Assembly: GCA_963575745.1 (NCBI GenBank)
Contig: CAUYUJ010000872.1
Location: forward strand, 44,354-108,353
DNA: 64,000 bases
Source of the DNA: Prorocentrum cordatum
Lineage: Eukaryota > Sar > Dinophyceae > Prorocentrales > Prorocentraceae
Reading direction: 5' to 3'
Every line of letters starts with the position of its first letter. Position 1 is the stretch's first letter. Under the pieces are notes generated by a model. It was not told where the DNA came from and did not search any database. It saw only the letters and a program-made list of their open reading frames with translations. A program made the position numbers and the translations under genes. Shown here in pieces: positions 31,902 to 42,569 of this stretch.

Positions 31902-32157
31902 GGTCATTATCGCGAGACTTGACGCACCCTGCACCCCACCGCCGAAACAATGATCCGGTCAACCCCCCCCGGGCAGAAAACAAGCCCGCGGTGGTGATTT
32001 AGACGTGTGGGTCCTAGATCTCAGCCCGAAGGAGAAATCATCGCGAGATTTGACGCATCCTGAAACCCACCGCCGAAACGATGATCCGATCACCCCCCTG
32101 GCAAAACAGCGCCCCGCGGTGGTGATGCACACGCGTGGGTCCTGGATGTCAGCCCCC
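31902..32157 (+). repeat. Tandem duplication, roughly 134-bp unit
   Basis: Two diverged units starting TCATTATCGCGAGACTTGAC (31,902) and TCATCGCGAGATTTGACGCA (about 32,038). Both continue with CCCACCGCCGAAAC, GATGATCCG or CAATGATCCG, CGCGGTGGTGAT and GTGGGTCCT. Confidence 0.82.
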
Positions 32158-32189
32158 GACCCTCGCGCCGCGGAGGCCCGAGATCGAAG

Positions 32190-32395
32190 GGGCCCAGGGA
32201 CGTAAACAGACACACAAATAAATAGACACACGAATGAACAGACACACAAAACAAATAGACGCACAAATGACAGGATTCCCCATCATCTTCCCGTGTGTTC
32301 TGGGTTTCCGTCTTCCCCCGCACTTCCCAATTCTCCCACGTCTTCCCGGGAGCCGACGACTCGTTCTGTCTGCGTGTTTCTCTCCCTCCTGAGAG
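32190..32395 (+). repeat. Dispersed repeat R5
   Basis: GACACACAAATAAATAGACA, GTGTTCTGGGTTTCCGTCTT, CCGCACTTCCCAATTCTCCC and CGACTCGTTCTGTCTGCGTG in R5 order. Confidence 0.7.
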
Positions 32396-32543
32396 GTGGC
32401 CGTCGGGCGCCGACAGGCGAGACCCCGCCGCGGCCACTCCAGAGCCTCGCCGTCCCTGGCGCCGCGCCCGCCCGGACAGGCTGCCACGGAACGAAGCGCT
32501 GGCACGGTGGAGCAGGCCGCGTGGGGCTCCATCCGCAGAGGGC

Positions 32544-32676
32544 TGGCCGTCGCTCGGACGTCCACTCCCTGTGTGTTTTTGCTCGGTTTCGTGCGCGGCT
32601 TTTTCGCAAAATGATCAGGGATGCTCCTCGACGGTCCTCGCCGAAGGGAAAATGCACACGTCCGAGCGATGCCAAG
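32544..32676 (+). mobile_element. MITE family 2, copy 3
   Basis: TGGCCGTCGCTCGGACGTCC at the left, CACACGTCCGAGCGATGCCA at the right. Interior CAAAATGATCAGGGATGCTC. Confidence 0.82.
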
Positions 32677-33297
32677 AGGGGGGAGGCCGCCCTCGGGGCT
32701 TGGCGGTCGAATCGAGAAGTGTCGCGCGAAGACATCGGCACGTATCATCGCCGCATCGGGCGGGGACCGTGGACGGCCTCCACGGGAGGGCGCGGAAGGC
32801 CCTGACCCTGAGGCGCCTTCCCGCCGGGCGAGCCTCGCCCTCTGCTACCACCAACAGGTGGAGGGAGGAAGCCCTGGCCAAGCCGAGGGAGGACGAGAGA
32901 GGGGGAGACTCCTCCTCGAATCCCCCCCCACTCGAAGGTGGGGCAGCCGCGGCAGCGGGGTCCGGCTCGGGACATGGTCCGGTCGAACACTCTCGACCAC
33001 AGGTCGGAGCAGTGAGGGCTGGCGCGCCTACTGCAACGCTTGCCCCGCGTGCCGCGGCGACGGCCCCGGTGACACGCCGTGCCGTGCGAGCGGACAGCGT
33101 GCCGCTCCGCTCCGCGGGGCGGGAGGCTGGGGAAGGAGGCTCGGGGCGCGGACACCGGGGGACCAGGAAGTGGGCAGCGTGCCGCGCCGAGGCGTGGTGG
33201 GCAGAAGCCGGCGGCGCGACACGCTGGCGTGTCGCGCCGCCGCACGGAAGCGCCGTCGCACCTTGTTGCCACACGGGGGCGAAGTGTGCGGCCAGGT

Positions 33298-33302
<5 letters not shown>
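32677..33302. other. GC-rich spacer, no recognised gene
   Basis: Overlapping long frames on both strands with Arg/Ala-biased composition, typical of chance frames in GC-rich DNA. Confidence 0.35.
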
Positions 33303-33337
<35 letters not shown>

Positions 33338-33362
33338 TTCGCCGTGGCCGTCGCCGTCGCCC
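33303..33362 (+). repeat. GCCGTC hexamer microsatellite
   Basis: About ten GCCGTC units with two single-base variants. Confidence 0.95.
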
Positions 33363-33399
33363 GCCCAAGGGGGTAGGGGAAGGGGGAAAGGCGTCTTGG

Positions 33400-33500
33400 A
33401 CAGAGGCTGCTTCTTAGAAGGCGCCAGCCGTGCCCGCGCCTTCTGAGAAGCAGGGGTGTTTCTAAGAGGCCTCCCCCCCTCTCCCATACGCCGCTCTGCG
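33400..33500 (+). repeat. CTTCTNAGAAG-bearing repeat, copy 2
   Basis: GGCTGCTTCTTAGAAGGCGC, GCGCCTTCTGAGAAGCAGGG, TTTCTAAGAGGCC and CCGCTCTGCGCATGGC parallel 5170-5290. Confidence 0.7.
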
Positions 33501-34551
33501 CATGGCCGAACGAGAGGCGCGACGCGTGCGGCAGCGCGCCGAGCGCTCTGCGAGCGGGCCCGCCGCGGAGAACGTGGAGCCAACCCCCGCGGCGGGGTGG
33601 AGCGGGGTGCGCAAGACGAAGCCGGGGCGAGGATGGCATCGGGTGATGAGAAACCGAGAATCTCAGAGATCCGGCAGCTCCAGAGGATGTGTCGGGCGCC
33701 GCGGCCTTCTCAGAGTTTTTTCCAGATCGCTCTGAGAGCGTTCCAGAACGCTCTGGAACGGATTTGTCCTCGTCCTCACCCCGTCCGAGTGTGGTCCCAG
33801 ACATGCTCGCGTCGTGCAAACAAAATCCTCCGACCCCTTGGGGGATCCTCGGCGCGTGAGACAAATGCCACTCCCCCTCCCCCTCCCCCGGGAGCCCGGT
33901 CCGGTCGGTTTCGAGGGGGGCGGCGTCCCCGTGGGGGGTCAGGATGCGGCCGAGGGGGTCATCCGCTCCAGAAATGATTCTGGCCCGTCTCCGACCGCAG
34001 ACACTCCAGGACGGCCCCGGGGGCCCTCCGCGCGTAGTCAACGCCACCCACGAGACCCCCAGAGGGGCTCCCACAGAGGGTCACGAGGATTCCCAGCAGA
34101 GCTCGGCGAAACAGACATCATTGATTCCCAGTAGGCTTTCCACCGCTTCTGGTGCTCTCGCCCCTGCGACTCCGCGACGCTCCACGACGGCCCACGAGGC
34201 GAGGCCGTCACGACCACGGCACGACGGCCCCCAAAAAAGGCGCCGAGGCGGCGCCCCAGAGCGCAGCCCAGGAGCAGCCCAGCGCGGCCCCAGGGAGCTC
34301 CAGGACGGCCCCCAGGGCGGGGGCGAGGGGGTGTCCTCGGGGGGGCCAGGGGTCCCGCGGGGCGGGGAGAAGAAACAAGCGCGCTCCACTGCTCGCCAGG
34401 TAGCTGGTTGCTCGCAGCTGGCCTGGATCCGCCGCGCGGGGTTTACGATCCACGAATTGCCTCGGGGAAGACGTGTGCTGTCTCAGACGTTTGCGAGTAG
34501 GCCCTCTGCGCGTAGTGGAAAGCGCTCGGTGAGGGGTGGAGCACTCGCTTC
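33501..34551. other. Spacer, no recognised gene
   Basis: 33,640-33,800 contains GAGAATCTCAGAGATCCGGC and CTCTGAGAGCGTTCCAGAAC, a short repeat also seen near 7225-7265. 34,428-34,540 is the GCGAGTAGGC-type block shared with 20,810. Confidence 0.4.
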
Positions 34552-34704
34552 AGGTCGGGCATGTCCTCCTACAGGCAGATTTGGAAAGAAAAATTCAAAA
34601 CGGTCAAAACATGCTCGAACATAGCCAAACACAATCGGAAAGGCGCCCCCTGATCATCTCTTTGAATTCTCGGAGACTCCTCCTGTAGAGGGACGAGCCC
34701 GACT
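34552..34704 (+). mobile_element. MITE family 5, copy f
   Basis: AGGTCGGGCATGTCCTCCTA at the left, CTCCTCCTGTAGAGGGACGA (then GCCCGACT) at the right. Interior CAAAACATGCTCGAACATAG. Confidence 0.86.
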
Positions 34705-34964
34705 TAACGCTCGCTCCGGAAACTGCTCCGGCCGTCTCCGACAGCCTCGGCATGCCCGCAAACGCTCTCCAGGACGGCCCCAGGTGCTCTCCGCGTGGCT
34801 CGCGCTCGCCCCCATCGCTCGTGTCGAGCAGCACCCACGAGACCCCCAAAGGGGGCTGCCACAGAGGGCCGCAGGGATCCCCAACGGAGCTCGCCGAAGG
34901 AAGAGAAGGAGCAGTGAGAGGTAACAGTACCCATCGGTCGGAAGAAGCAGGTAGAAACATGAAG

Positions 34965-35110
34965 TAGGAAGGCGTTGGGAATTGATTGGGACTCCGCCCT
35001 CCTCCTGAAGAGGAGGGAAGAAGGAAAACCACTCGACTCTTGAAGTAGGAAGGCGCTGAAAGTAGATTGGAATCTGGGAATCCAAAAATACCTACTTTCA
35101 ACGACCGATG
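34965..35110 (+). repeat. Dispersed repeat R7, copy 2
   Basis: AGGAAGGCGTTGGGAATTGA, CCTGAAGAGGAGGGAAGAAG, CCACTCGACTCTTGAAGTAG and GGGAATCCAAAAATACCTAC, with an internal partial repeat of GTAGGAAGGCG. Confidence 0.72.
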
Positions 35111-35419
35111 GGTAGGAGCTCGACCACAAAAAAGCCTTCCACAAGAGAACCAATCCTGAGAGCTCAGAGCGCGCACTGATTGATGGCGTGGAGACGTCAC
35201 GCTCTCCGTCGCAGAGCCATCGTGACCCCAGAAGCCCACGGCACCCTGGAGGCGGGCAGGGTGTTTTCTTGGCATGGGTCTCCACAGTCGCGGGGCCGAC
35301 CCCAACATGCGCCGACCCCGTCAAAAGCGCCTCGGCGCGCAGCTCGACTCCCACACTCCTCGGGACCCCCCCCCCCGACTCCACAGGACTCCTCCCGATC
35401 CTCAGTCTTTTCAGAGGCC

Positions 35420-35660
35420 TCCTGGATGGGGTCCGAGTAGATGGGGTCGAAGACACGCCCTGCCTCGCCAATGCATCGCCGATGTATCGGCGATGCATCG
35501 GCGATGAATCGGCGATGCATCGGCGATGAATCGGCGATGCATCGGCGACGTCGGCGTGGGGAGGCACGGGCTCCGCATCGAGCCGCATCGTCGATGCATC
35601 GGCGAGGCGGCGCGATCCTCCGACCCCATCTGCTCGGACCCCACCTAAGAGGCCTAGACT
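35420..35660. mobile_element. GATGCATC palindromic-array element R9, copy 2
   Basis: Interior of CGATGCATCGGCGATGAATC units. Right end GAGGCGGCGCGATCCTCCGA and then CCCCACCTAAGAGGCCTAG. The left end is less well kept (GGGGTCCGAGTAGATGGGGT) than in copy 1. Confidence 0.72.
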
Positions 35661-35793
35661 ATTTTTGAGGTCCCTCAGGACCCCCCCCGGAGCTGTCCAA
35701 GACAGCCCACGAAGACGACGAGACGAATCCTGCAGAACGAGCTCGGACCTGCACTGCGACGTCGGGGGTCGGCGGTGCGGCGTACGCACGCTT

Positions 35794-35954
35794 AGGTAGG
35801 GAGGGCATGTCCTCCTACAGGCGGATGTTGGAGGAAACTTTGAGAATGTGTAGAACATGTTCAAACAGAGTCGAAAATGATAGAACAGTCGTCCCCAGAG
35901 ACTGCTTTTCGACCATTCTTGAATATCCCTCCTGCACAGGGACGTGCCCGACTT
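35794..35954 (+). mobile_element. MITE family 5, copy g
   Basis: GGGAGGGCATGTCCTCCTAC (then AGGCGGA) at the left, CCCTCCTGCACAGGGACGTG (then CCCGACT) at the right. Interior AGAACATGTTCAAACAGAGT. Confidence 0.82.
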
Positions 35955-36125
35955 GAGCCTGGCGAGGCCGGGGTGGGGTGCATCAACCTGGAATCGGCGG
36001 CACGTCGCCGATAGGTCGGCGATAGCTCCACGATAGTGCGTCCGCACCCCCGTGGGCGGGTTGGGGCTATCGGGCCCCTATCGGCGATCAATGCACGATT
36101 GGGGGCCGATGCACCCCCCCTTCAG

Positions 36126-36297
36126 TCGGGGCGTTGACCTAAGGAACCTAAAATAAGGAACGAGGCCCCTTTTTTCCATGAGTTAACCTTCGATTTCCGG
36201 CCGAAAACACAAGGAAGACCTGAGGCAAGCTGCGCAACACTTATAAGGAACGCGGAGCCCCTCCCCAACGAAAAGGGTTCCTTCTTCAGGGCCCCGA
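36126..36297 (+). mobile_element. MITE family 6, copy 2
   Basis: TCGGGGCGTTGACCTAAGGA at the left, GGGTTCCTTCTTCAGGGCCC (then CGA) at the right. The interior keeps ATAAGGAACGAGGCCCCTTT near one end and TTATAAGGAACGCGGAGCCC near the other. Confidence 0.76.
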
Positions 36298-36439
36298 CTC
36301 TACGCCCATCCCCCCCGTATCGTTGCCCCCGCAGGCACCAGGAGGCGGCGCGCGGGGGCGGGGAAGGGGCCGCGCAGCGCAGCGCGGCGGGCGAGCAGCG
36401 AGCGGGCGGCAGGCCCGCCCCCGCCCGCCGCCGCTGGCG

Positions 36440-36720
36440 CCGCGGAGGAGGAGGGGGGCGGAGGAGGGGGGGGGTGGAGGAGGAGGGGGGAGTCCCGAGG
36501 AAGGTGGGAGGAAGCCAGGCTACATGAGGGGAGGAAGGGGAAGAAGGAGGAGGAGGAGGAGGAGGAGGAGGAGGAGGAGGAAGAGGGGGGCGGGGAGGAG
36601 AGGAGGAGGAGGAGGAGGAGGAGGAGGAGGAGGAGGAGGAGGAGGAGGATGAGGAGGAGGGAGGAGGGGAGGAGAGATGAGGAGGAGGAGAGGGAGGAGG
36701 AGGGGGGGGGGGCTCCAGAG
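36440..36720 (+). repeat. GGA microsatellite
   Basis: GGA/GAGGG tract. It faces a CTC tract at 36,905-37,290 across 180 bp of GC-rich DNA, so together they make a large imperfect inverted repeat. Confidence 0.93.
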
Positions 36721-36904
36721 CGCCACCGCGAACCGCAGCATCCCGAACAGCCGCGGGGCGCAATCGCCCACGGTGAACACCCCGAGGCCTCGCGGCGGGG
36801 GCCGGCGCGCCCTGCCCGCGGGCGCTGCGCCCGCCCTCCGCGCGCGCCCTCCCGCGCGGCATCCCGCCCGCACGCCGAGAGCGCGGCTCTCCAGTAGCCG
36901 GGCC

Positions 36905-37290
36905 TCCTCCTCGGTCCTCCTCCGTCCTGAACTCCTCCTCCTCCTCCTCCCTCCTCCTCCTCCTCCTCCGCCTCCTCCTCCTCCTCCTCCTCCTCCTCCT
37001 CCCCCTCCCCTCCTCCTCCCCCCCCCGCCTCCTCCTCCTTCCTCCTCCTTCTCTCATCCTCCTCCTCCTCCTCCTCCTCCTTCCTCCCTCCTCCTCCCCT
37101 CCTCTCCTCCTCCCCCTCCTCCCTCCTCCCTCCTCCTCCTCCTCCTCCTCCTCCTCCCCCTCCTTCCTCCTCCTCCTCCTCCTCCTCCTCCTCGCCTCCT
37201 CCTCCTCCTCTCCTCCTCCTCCTCCTCCTCCTCCTCCTCCTCCTCCTCCTCCTCCTCCTCCTCCCTCCTCCCCCTCCTCCCCCTCCGCCC
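36905..37290 (+). repeat. CTC microsatellite
   Basis: CTC/CCT triplets with CCCC interruptions. Every frame is poly-S, poly-L, poly-P, or poly-E/R/G on the other strand. Confidence 0.95.
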
Positions 37291-37379
37291 TGAGACCCTG
37301 GCGCTGCAAATGTTCCACCACGGGCGATGTCGCTCCATCTCGGGCCCCAGGGCCCTCACACGTCGATCCGGCTCGAGAC

Positions 37380-37590
37380 ATGGCGCAGCAAAACCCCGAC
37401 CCCCGACGTCCTGTGTTTTTCACGACGCTGACCCCACGATGTCTGGACCCATGCACCCGGGACCGGCTTCTCGTCCCGCGTCGCTGCTTGACGGCCCAGA
37501 GGCACGGCGAGGGCCCCCATGGGCCGAAAGGGGCGAGAAACCTCCCGTCCTCATTCTCTCATGACCCGAGGGGGTCTGGGAAGATGGGGC
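37380..37590 (+). repeat. Dispersed repeat R1
   Basis: CCCCGACCCCCGACGTCCTG, GGGACCGGCTTCTCGTCCCG, GCTTGACGGCCCAGAGGCAC and TGGGCCGAAAGGGGCGAGAA in R1 order. Confidence 0.7.
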
Positions 37591-37724
37591 CTGGGGCTCC
37601 TGTCGCGATGTGTGGCGAGGTTGCATCTCTGCTTGCCACGTCGGCGCATCTCAGCGGGCCGGGCGCTTCGCCTAAGACTTCCTCACCATGTGATGCTGCT
37701 GAAGCTTGCACATTGGCAACAGCT

Positions 37725-38215
37725 TCTCAGATAGAGGGCGGGTCGTTTTCAAAGTGTGGCTCTCCCCTTGGCGCCGCGCACGTTCGTCTTACAAATTTGC
37801 ACGAGTTTCACTGATTGAGGGTGACCGGCTTTCAAAAATCGGCGTTCGCCTTTATTTTCGTACATTCGAATTTTAGATTGCCATAGGCTCACGGAATAAG
37901 GGCGACCAATTATCAAAATGTGGCTCTCGCCTAAGCCCCACGCACACTCTTTTTAAACAGTTGCATAATTTAACGGATTGAGGGCGGGTCGGTTTCAAAA
38001 TGTGGCTCGCCTTAGCGCCGCGCATATTCGTTTAAAGCTTGGCAAATGGAGGGCGACCCGTTTTCAAAATGTGGTTCTCGCCTGAACGCCGCGCACATTC
38101 GTTTCAAACATGTGCAAGAGTTTCACGGATTGGGGGCGGTCCCTTTTCAAAATGCGGCTCTCGTCTCAGCGCCGCGCACTTCCGTTTTAAACAGTTGCAA
38201 GAGTTTCACGTACCA
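37725..38215 (+). repeat. Six-unit tandem repeat, about 67-86 bp per unit
   Basis: Units begin near 37,732, 37,817, 37,896, 37,979, 38,046 and 38,132. Each contains a GAGGGCGGGTCG-like start, TTTTCAAAATGTGGCTCTCG, CGCCGCGCACATTCGT and CAGTTGCAAGAGTTTCACGG. Unit lengths are not multiples of three, so a coding repeat is unlikely. Confidence 0.85.
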
Positions 38216-38518
38216 GAAATGGTTGTTTGGAAGGATTCAAGATTATGTGGGTGCAACAATTACGTTGATTTGCGGAGTTGAACTCCCAGGAGCGGCGCTA
38301 CGGCACGATTCAGGACCGTCAAGACGCAACAGTCAGATTGATCCGTGGCGTTGGAATCCCGATAACAATGTTTTGGCAGGCTTCAGGGTCTTCAAACAAG
38401 TGTCTTCTACTGGGGCAGGTCCCTCAATGCAAGTGCTGCAACGTTATGGGGCCTAGGAAGGGGGAGCTTGGAGGTAGAGTTTGTTCCAACATCGTTGATG
38501 ACTCTTGGGTTTATGCTG
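38216..38518. other. Short unique stretch between repeats
   Basis: Balanced composition. A plus-strand frame (38,046-38,456) crosses it from the tandem repeat. No family recognised. Confidence 0.35.
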
Positions 38519-38900
38519 GTCCTCCTCCTCCTCCTCCTCCGCCTCCGCCTCCGCCTCCGCCTCCGCCTCCGCCTCCTCCTCCTCCTCCTCCTCCTCCTCC
38601 TCCTCCTCCTCCGCATCCGCATCCGCCTCCGCCTCCTCCTCCTCCGCTCCGCCTCCTCCTCCTCCTTCCTCCTCCTCCTCCTCCTCCGCCCTCCTCCTCC
38701 GCTCCGCCTCCTCCTCCCTCCTCCTCTCCTCCTCCTCCGCCTCCGCCTCCGCCTCCTCCTCCTCCTCCTCTCCTCCCCTCCTCCTCATGACCCCCTCCTC
38801 CTCTCCTCCTCCTCCCCTCCTCCTCCTCCTCCTCCTCCTCCTCCTCCTCCTCCTCCTCCTCATCCTCCTCCTCCTCCTCTCCTCCTCCTCCTCTTGACCC
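38519..38900 (+). repeat. CTC/CGC microsatellite
   Basis: CTCCTCCGCCTCCG-type triplets to about 38,893. No gene. Confidence 0.95.
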
Positions 38901-39084
38901 CCTCCCCCCGCCGAGGGCGCGAGCGCCGCCGCCTGCGTCGGTCACCCGCAAGTTCGCCGCCCGGTCGGCGACGCGCGGGCCCTCGCGCGGTCGCCGCAGG
39001 ATCCGGCGCACCGACTCGCAGTGGTCGTAGGTGCGTCGGCGGTCCGCCTGCGCGAGGGGTGCGCCGGGGGGGCCCAGACCCCCT

Positions 39085-39250
39085 CAAGTCATGAGAAAGT
39101 CACGACGGGGGCCCTGTGTTCCGCCTCTGGGGGCCCTGGCCGGGCCTCGGGGCCGTCGAGAAAAACGGCTCAGGGTGAGAGGCCGGTCCCTGGGAACGGG
39201 TCCAGAACTCTGGGGGACGACGTCCGGAAAAAATCACGATTTGGGGGGTC
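39085..39250 (-). repeat. Dispersed repeat R1 (reverse copy)
   Basis: AAAGTCACGACGGGGGCCCT, CGCCTCTGGGGGCCCTGGCC, CGGGCCTCGGGGCCGTCGAG and GGTCCCTGGGAACGGGTCCA in reverse R1 order. Confidence 0.65.
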
Positions 39251-39299
39251 TGGAGGGGCGGGCAGCCTCTCCGAGCGAGGGGGGGTGGGGGCGGGGGGA

Positions 39300-39510
39300 A
39301 GGGAGGAGGAGGAGGAAAGGGAGGAGGAGGAGGAGGAGGAGGAGGAGGAGGAGGAGGAGGAGGAGGAGGAGAAGAAGATGGGGGGGACGAGGAGGAGGGG
39401 AGGGGAAGGGAGGAGGAGGAGGATGATGAGGAGTTGGGTGGGGGCAGAAGGAAAGAGGCAGAAGGCAGGAGAGAGGGGAGGAGGGAGGAGGGGGGGGAGG
39501 GGGGAGGGGC
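39300..39510 (+). repeat. GGA microsatellite
   Basis: Purine triplets bordering the second copy of dispersed repeat A, exactly as at 104-372. Confidence 0.93.
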
Positions 39511-40130
39511 AAACTAGGCGGGCGCACTCGCATCATATCTGACGTCCGACCCCTCCCTCCCATCCCTTATCATGGCGTAGATTATCCCCTCTATTCGCAC
39601 AGTCGGATGTCGCAGCATGGCATCGCAGTACATGGCATAGCATGCTGTTGAAGACCAACGCGTAGCCTGACATAACATGGCGTGGCGACGCCCCAAATGG
39701 TGGGGGCTTCTGCGTCCCCAGAAATCAACGAATCGACACCCAATGTGGAATCACTTCCGATGTTTTTTTCGGTGAGGCATTTTCTAGATGTTGGGGCCAA
39801 TTTGAAGGACCGAAAACCATACCGTGGCATGGCGCTGGAAATGATGACGCCAGCGCTGCAGCGGGAGCACGATTCAGGACAAGCGGAAGCGCGGAAATGA
39901 GGCCAGCGCTCCAGCGGCAGCAAGATTCGGAACGAGCGATAGCCCGAAAATGAGGCCAACGATGCAGCAAGAGCAGCAGTTTGAACAAAAAACTAGCGGA
40001 AACCCGTTTCCCGGAAATTCTCCGTGGAAAAAACGAGTACGCGGAGGGGGGCCGGATATTTCCCGGACGTCACCAGGGGAGAGAGAGGAGAGTAGTATTC
40101 ATATTGTGTAATTGTGGATAAGGAGGGGGA
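39511..40130 (+). repeat. Dispersed repeat A, copy 2
   Basis: Shares CATATCTGACGTCCGACCCC, CTCCCTCCCATCCCTTATCA, CGCACAGTCGGATGTCG, the CCAGCGCTGCAGCGGGAGCA units and AGTAGTATTCATAT with 361-930. It contains about 150 bp (around 39,665-39,835) not present in copy 1. Confidence 0.85.
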
Positions 40131-40275
40131 GGAGGAGGAGGAGGAGGAGGAGGAGGAGGAGGAGGAGGAGGAGGAGGAAAGGAGGAGAAGGAGTAGGAGG
40201 ATGAAGAGGAGGAGAAGGAGGAGGAGGAGGAGGCAGAGGAGGAGGATGAGGAGGAGGAGGAGGACAAGGGGGAAA
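40115..40275 (+). repeat. GGA microsatellite
   Basis: GGA triplets directly after repeat A, as at 909. Confidence 0.95.
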
Positions 40276-40884
40276 GGGGGCGGTGGGCGGGGCTCGAGAG
40301 CACGGGGGAGGATGCTCTCGCCCTCTACCCTCCTTTCTCTCTCTCTCTCTCTTTCTCTCTCTTTTGTCTCTCCTCCTGCTACTCGTCCTCCCCCCTTCTC
40401 CTGTTGGTCCTCCTCCCCTGCTCATCCCGCCACCCCTCCTGCCTCTCCCTAGTCCCTCCCCTCTCCCCTCCCATCCTTCGCCTCCTCGTCGCCGCTCCCC
40501 ACCCTGGGGGGCGGCGGGGAGAGGAAGACGGAGAGGCCGCGTGGACGGGGAGGAGGGGGAGCCAGCAGAGGAAGGCGGCCAGGGAGGACGGAGAGAGAGA
40601 GAGAGGCAGGAGGGGGGGGACGGTAGGGTAGGAGGAGGGGGGACGAGGCGAGGACGAGGAGGGAGAGCGCAAGGAGGGGCGAGGCCCCGCTGCGCTTCCC
40701 TGTCCCGGCCAGGCCGCCCAGCGGCGGCGGCGGCGGCGGGGCGGCGGCGGGGCGGCGGGGCGGCGGGGGCCTCGAACTGGCGGACGGAGATCTCCGCGGA
40801 GGGCACCACGGAAAACGCCGAGAACGCGGATCCTGGCGGCGAGCGGGTGCAGAGAGGGCTGCCCTCGCCCGCCTCCTGCTCCCT

Positions 40885-40888
<4 letters not shown>
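40276..40888. other. GC-rich low-complexity spacer
   Basis: CTCTCTCTCTCTC run at 40,333-40,362, then GGCGG-rich DNA with GCGGCGGCGGCGG near 40,722. No recognised gene. Confidence 0.45.
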
Positions 40889-40970
<82 letters not shown>

Positions 40971-41095
40971 CCTGCTCCTCCTGCTCCTCCTGCTCCTCCT
41001 GCTCCTCCTCCTCCCTCCTCCTGCCTCCTCCTCCTCCTCCTCCTCCTCCTCCTCCTCCTCCAACTCCAACTCCAACTCCAACTCCTCCTCCCCCT
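40889..41095 (+). repeat. CTCCTG / CTC / CCAACT compound microsatellite
   Basis: About 14 CTCCTG hexamers, then CTC triplets, ending in AACTCC hexamers. The minus frames are E/Q repeats. Confidence 0.95.
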
Positions 41096-41384
41096 CCTGC
41101 ATGCCTAATATCAGTGTTCGTTTTCTTTCTGGCTCGCCATAGTATAAATCTTAAACGTTCCTCGTAACATGACAAGGGTCGTTAGTGTTGAGATTCGTTT
41201 TAGTACCTTAGTAGTATTAGCAGTACGCTTCATAATAGTTGTCGTAGTCTGAATAGTCGTATTAGTCCGCGTATGCTCCATCGTGCTCTTCGTATGCGTA
41301 TGATTACTTGTTCTTCTGCGCAATACGACCATTCGTCTTAGAATGGCTAACTAGTGTTTCTCTGCGTCTGCTTCCTCCTCCTCC

Positions 41385-41760
41385 TCCTCCTCCTCCAATT
41401 CCTCCTCCTCCACGTCCTCCTCCTCTCCTCCTCCTCCTCCTACCCCCCCTCCCCCCCGCCCCCTTCCCCCCCACACCGCCCCGCCCCCCCTTTTCCATCC
41501 CCCTCCCCCCGCCTCCCCCTCCCATCCTCCTCCTCCTCCTCCTCCTCCTCCTCCTCCTCCTCTCCTCCCTCCTCCTCCTCCTCCTCACTCCTCCTCCTCT
41601 CCTCCTCCCTCCTCCTCCTCCTCCTCCTCCTCCTCCTCCTCCTCCTCCCTCCTCCTCCTCCTAGTCATGCCTCCTCCTCCTCCTCCTCCTCCTCCACGTC
41701 CTCCTCTTCCTCCTCCTTCTCCTCCTCTTCCTCCTCCTCCTCATCCTCATCCTCCGCCTT
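41385..41760 (+). repeat. CTC microsatellite
   Basis: CTC triplets with C-rich interruptions. Confidence 0.95.
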
Positions 41761-41811
41761 CGCCCCTCTCATCAGTCGTGCTCTGTCTGGTTCGCCATAT
41801 GGCGTCTTAAG

Positions 41812-42358
<547 letters not shown>

Positions 42359-42569
42359 TGACCGGTCCACCAAGGCCAAAATCATCACAATAAGCATCGG
42401 CGCCGCCGTCGTCGTCGCCGTCACCGTCGCCGTCGCCGCCGTAATAATTGTAGTAGTTGCAATCGCAGTAGCGGCGCGGATGATAGAGGTGTAGGGGATG
42501 CATTTGTGATCGTATAAACGCCAATAGCGTCACCATTTGATCAGTGAAATTTGATAGCAGAAACAATAA

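Noticed and set aside
36122-37564. 444-codon minus and 295-codon plus frames
   Set aside because: Both are repeat translations over facing GGA and CTC tracts.
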